From: Marinilabiliales bacterium
GTDB lineage: Bacteria > Bacteroidota > Bacteroidia > Bacteroidales > Prolixibacteraceae
Reading direction: 5' to 3'
Assembly (NCBI GenBank): GCA_021286825.1
Contig: JAJTBP010000002.1
Location: 1-60,031 of the forward strand
Length of the DNA: 60,031 nucleotides
Of this stretch, positions 17,683 through 26,052 are shown in pieces. Below the pieces are notes generated by a model. It worked only from the letters and a program-made list of their open reading frames with translations, was not told the origin of the DNA and made no database searches. The position numbers and the translations under genes are program-made. How positions within the stretch are numbered: the first letter of the stretch is position 1; every line of letters starts with the position of its first letter.

Positions 17683-17937
17683 ATGAAAAAGAGCATCCTC
17701 CGTTTGACACTTGCAGCCATGCTGCTGATCAACGCTGCCGGAATTGCACTGGCACAACAACCTCAGGCACAGAAAGATACTGTAAATGCCGACAAGGCAG
17801 CCAAACCCGTCTTCTATCAGGCAGCTGAAGAAGAAAACAGCAACAGTGGCGTAAATCCGCTGGTATATGTAGCCGTTGGCGTGGTTGTAGTAGCCGGCGT
17901 CGTATTCTTCCTGCGCGCCAGGAAGAATAAAAAATAG
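17683..17937 (+). CDS. Small secreted protein with C-terminal membrane anchor
   Basis: 84 residues from the ATG at 17683: Sec signal peptide (about 1-24, ending LAQ), a 35-residue polar linker (QKDTVNADKAAKP, EEENSNSG), a hydrophobic helix VYVAVGVVVVAGVVFFL, and a basic tail RARKNKK. This gives a type I topology with a short periplasmic segment. No LPxTG or PEP-CTERM signature is present. It follows the GT-C/TPR gene by 81 bases on the same strand and could be its partner or substrate, but that is only positional. No family is recognised. Confidence 0.6.
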   Translation: MKKSILRLTLAAMLLINAAGIALAQQPQAQKDTVNADKAAKPVFYQAAEEENSNSGVNPLVYVAVGVVVVAGVVFFLRARKNKK

Positions 17938-17940
17938 GGT

Positions 17941-18984
17941 TCAATCCAGGTACAATACCTTTTTCTGCAGAGGCAGGGCTTCACCGATAATTTCAGCATC
18001 CGGTAGTCCTGCCTTTGTTTTCAAGTCCTGAAGGAGCTCATTGGCCCGGGCGGCTGGGACCGCCATCAGGAGACCCCCGGAGGTCTGGGCATCACAACAG
18101 AGCATCTTCTCCTCATAAACGACAGAAGAGCCGAACTGCACCGCTTCCTGCACAAAGGTCAGGTTGCGGAAAGCCGCTCCGGGAATGCATCCCGCTTCCA
18201 GCAAATCCATTGCCTCACCGAACCGGGGTACCCACTTTGAATTGAAACGAATCGTGACCCGACTGGCCTCTGCCATCCGACGGGCATGACCCAGCAGTCC
18301 AAAACCGGTCACATCGGTTGCCCCCTTCAGCTGGTATTGCTGCATGACCTCAGCACCGCTCTTGTTGAGCATCTTCATGTAATTCAACGCCTTCCTTACC
18401 GTATCCTCATTGGTCAGCTGGTTCCTCTGTCCGGCAAGGATCACCCCACTACCCAGCGGTTTTGTCAGGATCAGGAGATCCCCTTCCCTGACACCGGCGT
18501 TGGTGATCAACCGATCGGGATGAACGGTTCCCACCACAGCCAATCCATATTTCGGAACCTCATCCTCGATGGTATGGCCTCCAAGCACCAGGGCTCCGGC
18601 CTCCTGAACCTTTTCCCCTCCTCCGCGCAGGATCTCTCCGAAAACCTCCAATGGAAGGGTATGGGCTGGAAACATCATCAGATTCAAAGCCAGCAGTGGC
18701 GATCCGCCCATGGCGTAAACATCACTCAAGGCATTGGCAGCGGCAATCTGACCGAACTCAAATCCATCACTGCAAACCGGCGGAAAGAAATCGGTGGTGT
18801 AAATGAGTGCCGTCTCGTCATTCAATCGATAGACACCGGCATCATCATGGGTCTCAATGCCGACCATCAGGTTGGGATGTTCGATTTTGGGCAATCCGGC
18901 CAGCACCTGCTCCAACTGGACCGGTGATAGTTTGACAGAGCAGCCTCCCTGCACCACAACAGACAATAGATCAAATCCTTTCAC
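17941..18984 (-). CDS. selD: Selenide, water dikinase (selenophosphate synthase)
   Basis: A 347-residue SelD. It makes selenophosphate from selenide and ATP, the selenium donor for selenouridine and selenocysteine. The N-terminal active site reads QGGCSVKLSP: Cys15 aligns with the catalytic Cys of the E. coli enzyme and the following Lys is kept, so this is a Cys-type, not selenocysteine, enzyme. The metal/ATP motifs TTDFFPPV, ANALSDVYAMGG, LGGHTIED and TDVTGFGLLGHA are intact. It is the last gene of the minus-strand cluster that also holds mnmH, yedF, a desulfurase-like gene and DUF3343. No selA or selB is in the window, so its evident local client is MnmH. Confidence 0.95.
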   Translation of the reverse strand: MKGFDLLSVVVQGGCSVKLSPVQLEQVLAGLPKIEHPNLMVGIETHDDAGVYRLNDETALIYTTDFFPPVCSDGFEFGQIAAANALSDVYAMGGSPLLALNLMMFPAHTLPLEVFGEILRGGGEKVQEAGALVLGGHTIEDEVPKYGLAVVGTVHPDRLITNAGVREGDLLILTKPLGSGVILAGQRNQLTNEDTVRKALNYMKMLNKSGAEVMQQYQLKGATDVTGFGLLGHARRMAEASRVTIRFNSKWVPRFGEAMDLLEAGCIPGAAFRNLTFVQEAVQFGSSVVYEEKMLCCDAQTSGGLLMAVPAARANELLQDLKTKAGLPDAEIIGEALPLQKKVLYLD

Positions 18985-19142
18985 GCTAAAATAACTTGGT
19001 TATTTGATGAAGGGTCCCACGCGGGACCGGTACCTCTTTTCGGATGCAGCCGTTGGAACCCATGGGCACATGGAAAGAGATGACCTGACAAAAGTAATCA
19101 GATTGGTGAAAAAGACCACTGGTCTCAGATCCCCATTTCTCT

Positions 19143-19930
19143 TCAGCCTCCGACGGTGGCGACCAGACCGAAGTCAGCCAAAATCTTCACCGCCTCCTGC
19201 AAACGTTCCTTCGTAGGCTCCTCCATCAACCTGAATTCCCCTGGCCTCCCCAGCTTCTGATACTTGGTCTGGGCAATCTTGTGATAGGGCAACAACTGGA
19301 TCCTGAGGTTTTCTTTGCCTAGTCCGGCCAGAAATCTGCCTGTCTCCTCCAGGTTTGCAGCACCGTCATTGATTCCCCCCATCATCGGGATTCGAACAAC
19401 AAATGCCTTGCCCATCTCCGACAACAGCCGCAGGTTCTCCAGAATCCGCTCATTTCCCACGCCGGTCCATTCACGGTGTTCTGCTGTATTCATCATCTTC
19501 AGGTCATAGAGAAAGAGGTCGGTCTCGGCAGCAACGGATCGCAAGGTTTCCTGAGTCACGTTACCCGCCGTATCTCCCGGCCCGACATCTCCGTGGCACG
19601 GGTTGGGCACACTTCGGCGCAGTGGCCCGAGCGGTCACAACGTTCCGGTTGAATGGCGATGCCTTCCCGTGTGAGGCTGAGTGCCCCGTTTGAACAGGCT
19701 TCCAGGCAGAGCCCACACCCAATGCAAGCCGATCGGGCATACATCCGCTCGGCGGGTAAGGAGATTCCTTCGGGATTGTGACACCAGGCGCAATTTAGGT
19801 TACAACCCTTTAAAAAAATGGTGATGCGGATTCCCGGTCCGTCATTGATCGCATACCGCTTGACGTCGAAAACTTTTCCGGTCAAGCCGGGATCGCCGCC
19901 CAAACCCTTTTGTGCATCAGAAACCATCAT
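19143..19930 (-). pseudogene. Glycyl-radical-enzyme activase, disrupted by an internal deletion and frameshift
   Basis: Two frames cover one radical-SAM activase. The first (19930 to 19556) carries the SAM-cluster motif CNLNCAWC, a ferredoxin insert CIGCGLCLEAC and CDRSGHCAEVCP, and runs to SGREI. The second, in another frame (ending at 19143), resumes at DTAGNVTQETL and continues normally: TDLFLYDLKMM, LRIQLLPYHK and so on. In intact activases about 55 residues lie between these points, including the GGGVTxSGGEP SAM-binding motif. They are absent, and the join near 19573-19578 is out of frame. The start overlaps the GRE stop by 14 bases. Either the gene is truly dead or the sequence is misassembled here; the rest looks well conserved. 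Confidence 0.85.
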
Positions 19931-22382
19931 TTTCCGTCCTTTCGATCACTTCCCGCTGCAGATCCGCATTCATATCATTGAAATAGTCGCTATAACCCGC
20001 CATCCGTACCATCAGATCCCGGTAGTCGGAAGGCGATTTCTGTGCCGCCAGCAGCGTTGCCGTGTCCACAATGTTGAACTGAACATGGTGACCCCCCAGG
20101 CGGAAATAGCTGCGTACGAGGTGACCCAATTTGACCACATCCTCCTCTTTTTTCAACAAGCCGGGCATGAAACGCTGGTTGAGGAGGGTTCCGCCCGACT
20201 TCACCTGATCCAGTTTCCCAAGCGACTTCACCACTGCCGAAGGGCCATGGGTATCGGCACCATGGGAGGGGGAGGTGCCATCCGAGATCGACTTCCCGGC
20301 CAGCCTGCCGTTCGTCGTAGCTCCCAGCATCTTCCCAAAATAGACATGACAGGTGGTCGAAAGCATGTTCAGATGATAGGCTCCCCCCTTGATGTTGGGT
20401 TTGCCATCGATGGCCTTGACCAGGTCATTGTAAACCTGAACGGCGATGGAATCGGCGTAGGGATCGTCATTGCCAAAGAAAGGTGTCCGGTTCATCAACC
20501 ACTGCCTCAGCACCTCTTCCCCACTGAAATTCCGGTCTGCCGCCTTCAGGATCCGCTCCATCGTAAAATTCTGCTCCTCAAAGACATGCTTTTTCAGGGC
20601 GATCAGGCTATCCGATACCGTTCCAAGTCCGCAACACTGGATGTAGCTGGTGTTGTACCGCGGACCTCCATCGTAATAATCTTTCCCTTTGGCCAGACAA
20701 TCTTCGATGACCACCGAGAGAAAGGGAGCAGGTGCATATTTCGCAAACATCCGGTCGATGTAGTTGCTCACCCGCATCTTCAGATCCACCACATAATTCA
20801 GTTGCTTCAGGAAGGCAGCATAAAGGGAGTCGAAGTCCCTGAAAGAGAGCGGATCGCCCGTCTCCGGACCTACCCGAACACCCGTCAATGGATCGAGGCC
20901 ATTGTGCAGGGTCACCTCCAGGATCTTGGGTACATTGAGATAGCCGGTCAACAGATAGGCCTCCTTGCCAAACGCCCCCACCTCGATGCAACCGCTGCAA
21001 CCTCCTTCCAGGGCATCCTCACGACTTTTCCCCTGTCGCATCAGCTCTTCCACATAGAGATCGGGGTTGAAGACAGAAGGATAGCCATGTCCTTGCCGGA
21101 TCACCCGGGCAGCAGCATGTAGAAAACGGTCGGGCGTCTCCCGGCTGATGTGCACCGAAAATCCGGGTTGCAGGATGTGAAGCTCCTCGGCTACTTCCAG
21201 CATCAGAAAGGAGACTTCACCCGTCCCATCGTTCCCGGCACGGGTCAACCCACCCAGGTTGATGTTGGTAAAATCGTTGTAGGTCCCGCTCTCTTTGGCT
21301 GTGATGCCTACCTTCGGCGGAGCGGGATGGTTGTTGACCTTGATCCAGAAACAGGAGAGCAACTCCCTCGCCATTTCCCTTGTCAGCGTTCCCTCCGCCA
21401 GTCCTTGCCGGTAAAAGGGTTCCAGATGCTGATCGAAATGGCCCGGGTTCATGGCATCCCAGCCATTCAGTTCCGTAATCGTTCCCAAATGCACAAACCA
21501 ATACATCTGGATCGCCTCCCAGAAATTTCTCGGCGCATGGGCGGGCACCCAACGACACACTTCGGCAATCCGAAGCAACTCAGACCTTCGGAGCGGATCT
21601 GCCTCCTCAGCGGCAAGGGCTTTGGCCTTGTCTGCATGCCGCTCGGCAAACAGGATCACCGCATCACACGAGATCTGCATGGCCTTCCACTCTTCGGCCT
21701 TGTCGGTGGCCTCGGGGTCATTCAGATAATCCAGGCTTGCCAACCTCTCAGCCAACTCCTGCTTGAAATCGAGCATCCCCTTTCGGTAGATCTTACCATC
21801 GAGGGTGGTATGACCCGGTGCACGTTGCTCCATGAATTCCGTGAACAGTCCGGCTTCGTAAGCCTTTCTCCACTCCTCCGGTACATGGGCAAAAATCCGC
21901 TCACGTTGCGTTCGGCCCTCCCAGTAGGGAATCACCTCCCGCGCATAGGTTTCTATCTCTTCGTCCGTTATCGAATATCGTTGCAAATCCCGGTTTCTCA
22001 GCACATGCAGATCTTCTACACTGTGGCAAGTGAGTTCGGGAAAGGTAGGAACAGCCTTGGGACGAGGGCCGCGCTCTCCCACGATCAATTCGCCTTCCCC
22101 CAGGTAAATTTCCTTGAAACGGCAGTGATGGAGAAAGTTGGCAGCCCGTAACACCGGTATCGATAACTTGCCCAGATGCTCCTTGTAAAAGGCGGTCTCA
22201 TGCAGGGCCCTCTCAATCGAGAGCGAGGGGGCAGCTTCCACACTCAAGGCCCGTAACCGCTGGATCCTGAGATTCATGCCGGGACCCACGGTGTCCGGCC
22301 GACTTTTCGTATCGTAATAATTTCCTTCCCGTCCAGCCGGCCGCTCCGGCTCAGGAAGATGTTGCCTGATCTGTTCAAACAT
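19917..22382 (-). CDS. Glycyl radical enzyme of the PFL2/dehydratase type
   Basis: An 821-residue glycyl radical enzyme. The active-site loop GGCSGCIEVG places the thiyl Cys at about 465 and the acid/base Glu at 467, the GCxE arrangement of C-C/C-N/C-O lyases and dehydratases rather than pyruvate formate-lyase. The radical loop MAGYSDYF has its Gly at about 796. The block SGTYNDFTNINLGG precedes the active site. An alternative ATG at 22277 (MNLRIQRLRALS) gives 786 residues, close to hydroxyproline dehydratase length and with a typical family start. The substrate is not assignable: no proC, microcompartment or choline genes are nearby. It sits between the selenium genes and selD behind its own promoter, with a defective activase gene downstream. 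Confidence 0.9.
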   Translation of the reverse strand: MFEQIRQHLPEPERPAGREGNYYDTKSRPDTVGPGMNLRIQRLRALSVEAAPSLSIERALHETAFYKEHLGKLSIPVLRAANFLHHCRFKEIYLGEGELIVGERGPRPKAVPTFPELTCHSVEDLHVLRNRDLQRYSITDEEIETYAREVIPYWEGRTQRERIFAHVPEEWRKAYEAGLFTEFMEQRAPGHTTLDGKIYRKGMLDFKQELAERLASLDYLNDPEATDKAEEWKAMQISCDAVILFAERHADKAKALAAEEADPLRRSELLRIAEVCRWVPAHAPRNFWEAIQMYWFVHLGTITELNGWDAMNPGHFDQHLEPFYRQGLAEGTLTREMARELLSCFWIKVNNHPAPPKVGITAKESGTYNDFTNINLGGLTRAGNDGTGEVSFLMLEVAEELHILQPGFSVHISRETPDRFLHAAARVIRQGHGYPSVFNPDLYVEELMRQGKSREDALEGGCSGCIEVGAFGKEAYLLTGYLNVPKILEVTLHNGLDPLTGVRVGPETGDPLSFRDFDSLYAAFLKQLNYVVDLKMRVSNYIDRMFAKYAPAPFLSVVIEDCLAKGKDYYDGGPRYNTSYIQCCGLGTVSDSLIALKKHVFEEQNFTMERILKAADRNFSGEEVLRQWLMNRTPFFGNDDPYADSIAVQVYNDLVKAIDGKPNIKGGAYHLNMLSTTCHVYFGKMLGATTNGRLAGKSISDGTSPSHGADTHGPSAVVKSLGKLDQVKSGGTLLNQRFMPGLLKKEEDVVKLGHLVRSYFRLGGHHVQFNIVDTATLLAAQKSPSDYRDLMVRMAGYSDYFNDMNADLQREVIERTENDGF

Positions 22383-22589
22383 GGTATGGGTGGTTTTCGG
22401 GCAGACAAGGCCCGGTTCATGGGAAACAACACGTCAAAACAAGCGTGCCACCCCACCAAGGGTGGCTGACCATCGGCTTTTCAGTAATAGAACATCAGAC
22501 AACTGAACAGCCTTCGGTAGTTCTTCAAAAGGGAAGGAATCAGAACCGGTCTTTCCATGATTTTGAGGGCAAGGGAGATTGCTTATCGG

Positions 22590-22620
22590 CAAAATTAACG
22601 ATCCTAATCTAACACACAAA
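22590..22620 (-). promoter_or_regulatory. Bacteroidota promoter for the glycyl radical enzyme
   Basis: Read on the minus strand: TTTG (22620-22617), 19 bases, then TAATTTTG (22597-22590), a perfect match to TTTG-N19-TAnnTTTG. The leader to the GRE start at 22382 is about 200 bases and contains a CCACC/GGTGG hairpin around 22448-22465. It makes GRE-activase-selD a possible separate transcript. Nothing else was recognised in the 22383-22710 gap. Confidence 0.65.
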
Positions 22621-22710
22621 CAGTTACCGAAAAAATATGCCCTGCGATCCGGCGTTAGCCGAAATGGGTCTTATTTTTACCGGCTGTCGCCGGATCGACC
22701 CCGGCAACCG

Positions 22711-22959
22711 TCAACGCGAAACGAAGGGAACATCCCCCCCGGCAATTCTGCGGATCTCCATCCCCCGGGAACGTGTAAAGGCTTCGAGCCGATCCCCCTC
22801 CTGGCTGCCTATCGACAAGCACATGCCGCATTCGGAGGAATAGGGTCGCGGAACCGGTTTGACCCGGACATCGAGCCTCTGTTCCGTCGACCACCGTTCG
22901 GCGAGAATCACCTGACGTATGTTCTGAAAAAGAAATATGTCCCTATTTTCCAATGTCAT
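22711..22959 (-). CDS. DUF3343 putative Se/S carrier-like protein
   Basis: An 82-residue protein from the ATG at 22959, overlapping the end of the desulfurase-like gene by 17 bases. It matches the small DUF3343 family (Pfam Se/S carrier-like): an opening IFLFQNIRQVILAE, the alpha/beta core with VRVKPVPRP, and the key motif YSSECGMCLSI with a Cys-x-x-Cys pair. Family members sit next to cysteine desulfurases, YedF and SelD in selenium-using bacteria, and are predicted to carry sulfur or selenium on the conserved Cys. The frame is embedded in a longer open frame reaching 23094, but only this part has family character. Overlap with its neighbour suggests translational coupling. Confidence 0.8.
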   Translation of the reverse strand: MTLENRDIFLFQNIRQVILAERWSTEQRLDVRVKPVPRPYSSECGMCLSIGSQEGDRLEAFTRSRGMEIRRIAGGDVPFVSR

Positions 22960-24061
22960 AAACGGCTTTCGCAAGATGGGAGAGCTCCTCCGCCGTGTGG
23001 TAGGGCGAGAGCGAAAAGCGGCAGTCACCATACGGAAAAGAGCCCAGGTGCTTGTGCGCCAGAGGTGCACAGTGCAAACCGGAACGGCATTCAATGCCCC
23101 ATTCTCCGAACAATCTCCCGGCCAGCTCCGATCCGCTCAGCCGGTCATGAACTACGGAGAAGAGTTTGCCCTGATGGGCCATATCATCCGCACAACGGAC
23201 CTTGTACCCCGAAAATCCCTTCACCTCACGTATCAATTGCTCAAAATCATCCGGACTGTAGTGCAATGCCGGCGGATGTGCCAGAGCCGCATTCAATCCA
23301 TGGATGCCGGTGATGTTGGGTGTTCCCGCTTCAAATCTGTCAGGCATCACCTCGGGCATGTCGAAGGAGTCGGAGCCACTGCCGGTACCGCCGTACAGCA
23401 GGGGGGCCACCCACTCCGGATGGCGCATGAAAGCTCCCCCGGTACCCGTGGGGCCCAGCAACGATTTATGACCGGTAAAAGCCAGAAAATCAACGCCCCA
23501 TCGGTCGGCCTCCACTGGGTACTGTCCCAGCGACTGACTACCATCCACCAACAAAGGAATCTCACCGATGGCCTTTTTGATCTCGGACAACGGCTGAATG
23601 ACCCCATTGACGTTGCTCATGTGGCAGATGACGACGAGTCGGGTATCCGCTCTGAGCTTGCCTGCAATGCGATCGGGCAGAACCCGTCCATCCGGGGCTG
23701 CATCCAGCAGTTCCCAGGTGATGATCCCAGACTTTTGCAGGAAGGAGAGGGGCCTTGCCACAGCATTGTGTTCCATGGGCGAGGTGAGGACATGGCCACC
23801 CTTCCGGCAGATCCCCTGAATCATCAGGTTCAAGGCGGTGGTGGCATTGGCGGTAAAGACCACCTTGCCGGCATCGGCGGTACCGATTCGGGCGGCAAGC
23901 CGTTCGCGGCACTCCTCTACCAGCCCTGTCGAACGCAGAATTCTTGGGTAGGCAGCCCTTCCGTAAGTACCTCCTGTCTCATCGAGATGAAGACGCATCG
24001 CTTCCGCAACCTGTGGAGGCTTCGGGAAACTGGTGGCACAATTGTCAAAATAGAGATTCAT
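22943..24061 (-). CDS. Cysteine desulfurase / selenocysteine-lyase family protein (selenium-associated)
   Basis: A 372-residue class V aminotransferase-fold PLP enzyme. It starts MNLYFDNCATSFPKP, has ATTALNLMIQG and SPMEHNA blocks, the PLP Lys in FTGHKSLLGPTGTGG, and the substrate Cys in RSGLHCAPLAH near the C-terminus. This matches the desulfurase subfamily known from Enterococcus selenium loci (EF2568-like), which co-occurs with SelD and YedF. It likely delivers sulfur or selenium from (seleno)cysteine to a carrier; here YedF upstream and DUF3343 downstream are obvious candidates. It lies 26 bases after yedF and overlaps DUF3343 by 17 bases, so these are one operon. Confidence 0.88.
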   Translation of the reverse strand: MNLYFDNCATSFPKPPQVAEAMRLHLDETGGTYGRAAYPRILRSTGLVEECRERLAARIGTADAGKVVFTANATTALNLMIQGICRKGGHVLTSPMEHNAVARPLSFLQKSGIITWELLDAAPDGRVLPDRIAGKLRADTRLVVICHMSNVNGVIQPLSEIKKAIGEIPLLVDGSQSLGQYPVEADRWGVDFLAFTGHKSLLGPTGTGGAFMRHPEWVAPLLYGGTGSGSDSFDMPEVMPDRFEAGTPNITGIHGLNAALAHPPALHYSPDDFEQLIREVKGFSGYKVRCADDMAHQGKLFSVVHDRLSGSELAGRLFGEWGIECRSGLHCAPLAHKHLGSFPYGDCRFSLSPYHTAEELSHLAKAVYDIGK

Positions 24062-24087
24062 TGTCAGCTGTTAAAAGATGGAACAGG

Positions 24088-24693
24088 TCATGGCCGAACA
24101 ATATGGCCGGCCTCGGCCATGGTCTTGGTAAGGGTGAACATATCGGTGATGCGACCTGCTACAATCTGACTGCGAATGACATAGAAATCAACGCAGGTGC
24201 CGCACAACAAGATTTCCACACCTTTGGCGGCCAGCGATTGAAGGGCCGCATCCACACCCGAGATGTCGGTGGCCATTTTCACGCCGGCATTGTACAGCAA
24301 CAGGTGTGTCGGCAGTTGGGGCTGGTCGGGAAGGGCGTTCAGGAAGGCCTTCATCAGGATGGCCCCCAGCAGGGGATCGCCATCTCCCATTTTGTCGCTG
24401 CTGATCACCACCACATAGTTTGTGGGACAGGTGACAGGTTCCGCGTCAGGCACTTCGGGCTTTTCGTCCGGAAGGGGCGCCTTAAATTGCGCCTCAATGG
24501 TGAAAAGTCCCTCCTTTTCAGATCCAACCGGGTCCAAATGTTGATCGGTCAGAAAAGTCATCACATTCTGAAAAGCAGTCTGATTGTCCACCTCAACATG
24601 GATCGTCTCTCCGGGCAGGCACTCCTTGAGAGCCCTTCTGGTCAAGATCAATGGCTGCGGACACAGCAGCCCCTTTCCATCAACTTTTTGCAT
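24088..24693 (-). CDS. yedF: Selenium metabolism protein YedF
   Basis: A 201-residue two-domain protein. Residues 1-70 are a TusA/SirA-like domain with the CPxP motif (GKGLLCPQPLIL). Residues 100-201 are a DsrE-like domain (VVVISSDKMGDGDPLLG, GVEILLCGTCVDFY) carrying a second conserved Cys in GTC. This architecture defines the YedF family linked to selenium use, where it probably relays selenium or persulfide between the desulfurase and SelD/MnmH. It is 35 bases downstream of mnmH and 26 upstream of the desulfurase-like gene on the same strand. Mechanism in selenium delivery is inferred. Confidence 0.9.
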   Translation of the reverse strand: MQKVDGKGLLCPQPLILTRRALKECLPGETIHVEVDNQTAFQNVMTFLTDQHLDPVGSEKEGLFTIEAQFKAPLPDEKPEVPDAEPVTCPTNYVVVISSDKMGDGDPLLGAILMKAFLNALPDQPQLPTHLLLYNAGVKMATDISGVDAALQSLAAKGVEILLCGTCVDFYVIRSQIVAGRITDMFTLTKTMAEAGHIVRP

Positions 24694-24728
24694 AGCAGCT
24701 TATTTTTGTCAACATTCATGGGTCTTCT

Positions 24729-25748
24729 TCACGCGAGGCAAGCGGCCGCAAAAGCCGGAATCTCCCTGGCTACCACCTCCGGTTCATAGGAGGAGGGCAC
24801 AAAGGGATTGGATGGGCTTTCTCTGCGGGTCATGCTGAAAGCGTATGTCTTGTCGTAATAAATCAGCGTAAGATCGGCAACCGTGCGAAAATCGCCGTCG
24901 AGAAGGGCCTCAAGCGCATCTTGGGTCGCCTTTCCCCCCATCCTGCGGCTGATCTTCTCCAGACTGACCTGCAACGCCTCCTTCGGGAAGCAGGCATAGT
25001 CCCGGATCAACCTTTCCATCCGTAGCTCCCTGGGAGTGTCGAGGCGGATGGCCGGACACCGGTTCATCTGCTGAAACAATTCCATGGGGATGGTCACCTT
25101 GCCAATCATCTGGCTCTCCCCCTCAATCCAGATGGGTTGGGATCGGTCGAAGGAGAGCAGTTGTTCGGCGATCAGGTTGGAAAATTGTTCATTACCGGGT
25201 TGCTGGGGCTGACCGATCCCGCCGAAGCTGGATCCCTTGTGGTTGGCCAGTCCTTCCAGATCGAGTACCTGATGACCGTTTCTGGCCAACGCATGCAAGA
25301 CCTCTGTCTTTCCCGATCCGGTGGGACCGTTGATCATAATCAAACGAAGTGGTTGAGTCATCAGCTCCCGCCCGTAGGTGCGGTAAGACTTGTAACCACC
25401 TTCCAGAAGGAATACCTCCCGTCCGGCAGTCTGCAACAACCAGGCCATGCTGTTGCTGCGCATGCCGCCTCTCCAGCAATACAAGTAGAGCGCTCCCTTC
25501 AACCGCCCAGCCGCAACGACATAATCCTTCAATCGCGGTCCAACCAGTTCAAGTCCTTTGAGTACGGCCTGGTCTCTTCCTTTTTGCTTGTACAAGGTGC
25601 CGACAATGACCCTTTCATCATCGCTGAAAAGCGGGAACGAAAGGGCCCCCGGAAGATGCCCCTGGGCATATTCTGCCGGAGTCCGGATGTCCAAAAGGGT
25701 TCCGTTCTCCATTGCTTTGATAAAATCAGTCACAGCCAGCGTTGCCAT
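24729..25748 (-). CDS. mnmH: tRNA 2-selenouridine synthase
   Basis: A 339-residue MnmH (SelU/YbbB). The enzyme uses selenophosphate to replace sulfur with selenium at the 2-position of U34 in tRNAs for Glu, Gln and Lys, via a geranylated intermediate. The N-terminal rhodanese domain has the catalytic Cys in YCWRGGMRSNSMAW. The second domain has a P-loop, INGPTGSGKTEVL, for the prenyl-transfer step. The ATG at 25748 is preferred: it lies about 10 bases from a near-perfect promoter's expected start site, while the open frame to 26006 lacks family character. It is the first gene of the selenium cluster; mnmG, acting on the same nucleotide, is at 55.8 kb. Confidence 0.93.
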   Translation of the reverse strand: MATLAVTDFIKAMENGTLLDIRTPAEYAQGHLPGALSFPLFSDDERVIVGTLYKQKGRDQAVLKGLELVGPRLKDYVVAAGRLKGALYLYCWRGGMRSNSMAWLLQTAGREVFLLEGGYKSYRTYGRELMTQPLRLIMINGPTGSGKTEVLHALARNGHQVLDLEGLANHKGSSFGGIGQPQQPGNEQFSNLIAEQLLSFDRSQPIWIEGESQMIGKVTIPMELFQQMNRCPAIRLDTPRELRMERLIRDYACFPKEALQVSLEKISRRMGGKATQDALEALLDGDFRTVADLTLIYYDKTYAFSMTRRESPSNPFVPSSYEPEVVAREIPAFAAACLA

Positions 25749-25766
25749 ACCTCTCCGTTTACTAGA

Positions 25767-25796
25767 CAAAGGTAACCCAAAAAGAACGGACTGCAA
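25767..25796 (-). promoter_or_regulatory. Bacteroidota promoter for mnmH and the selenium operon
   Basis: On the minus strand: TTG (25796-25794), 19 bases, TACCTTTG (25774-25767), a full TAnnTTTG match. Transcription would begin about 10 bases before the mnmH ATG at 25748, giving a very short leader and supporting that start. Confidence 0.6.
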
Positions 25797-25889
25797 CAGG
25801 TGGGGAAGCAATGAATATGAGAAATTTAGGATCTTCCGGACGTAAAAGAAAGGATTGAGGTCGTTTATGAAAGGCCCGGTGTGACCCTG

Positions 25890-25918
25890 CTGAATGATAA
25901 ATTTCTTTCGTAGCTTTG
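25890..25918 (+). promoter_or_regulatory. Possible promoter for the polytopic membrane protein gene
   Basis: TAGCTTTG at 25911-25918 is a perfect -7 element. The -33 position holds only CTG (25890-25892, 18-base spacing), so the match is partial. It points toward the ATG at 26053, with a leader of about 130 bases. Confidence 0.35.
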
Positions 25919-26052
25919 ACTGCATTCGAAAACTACTATTAACTGCGCTCGTGCCCTTTCGATGGTCTTCCTTCCAATGAACGGATGGGAACAAGTAGAC
26001 AGGCAATCGGGCAAAAACTCAGAAATTTAAAAACCAGAAAAGAAGCCAACAC

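Noticed and set aside
17941-18984. Selenocysteine-containing SelD
   Set aside because: The active-site position is a normal Cys codon and there is no in-frame UGA, so no recoding is needed.
19818-21122. 434-codon plus-strand open frame opposite the GRE gene
   Set aside because: It is antisense to a strongly conserved GRE and has no family motifs; GC-rich third positions keep the opposite frame open.
22579-24169. Two long plus-strand open frames (244 and 410 codons) opposite the desulfurase-like and DUF3343 genes
   Set aside because: No recognisable motif; the minus strand encodes clear PLP-enzyme and DUF3343 signatures.
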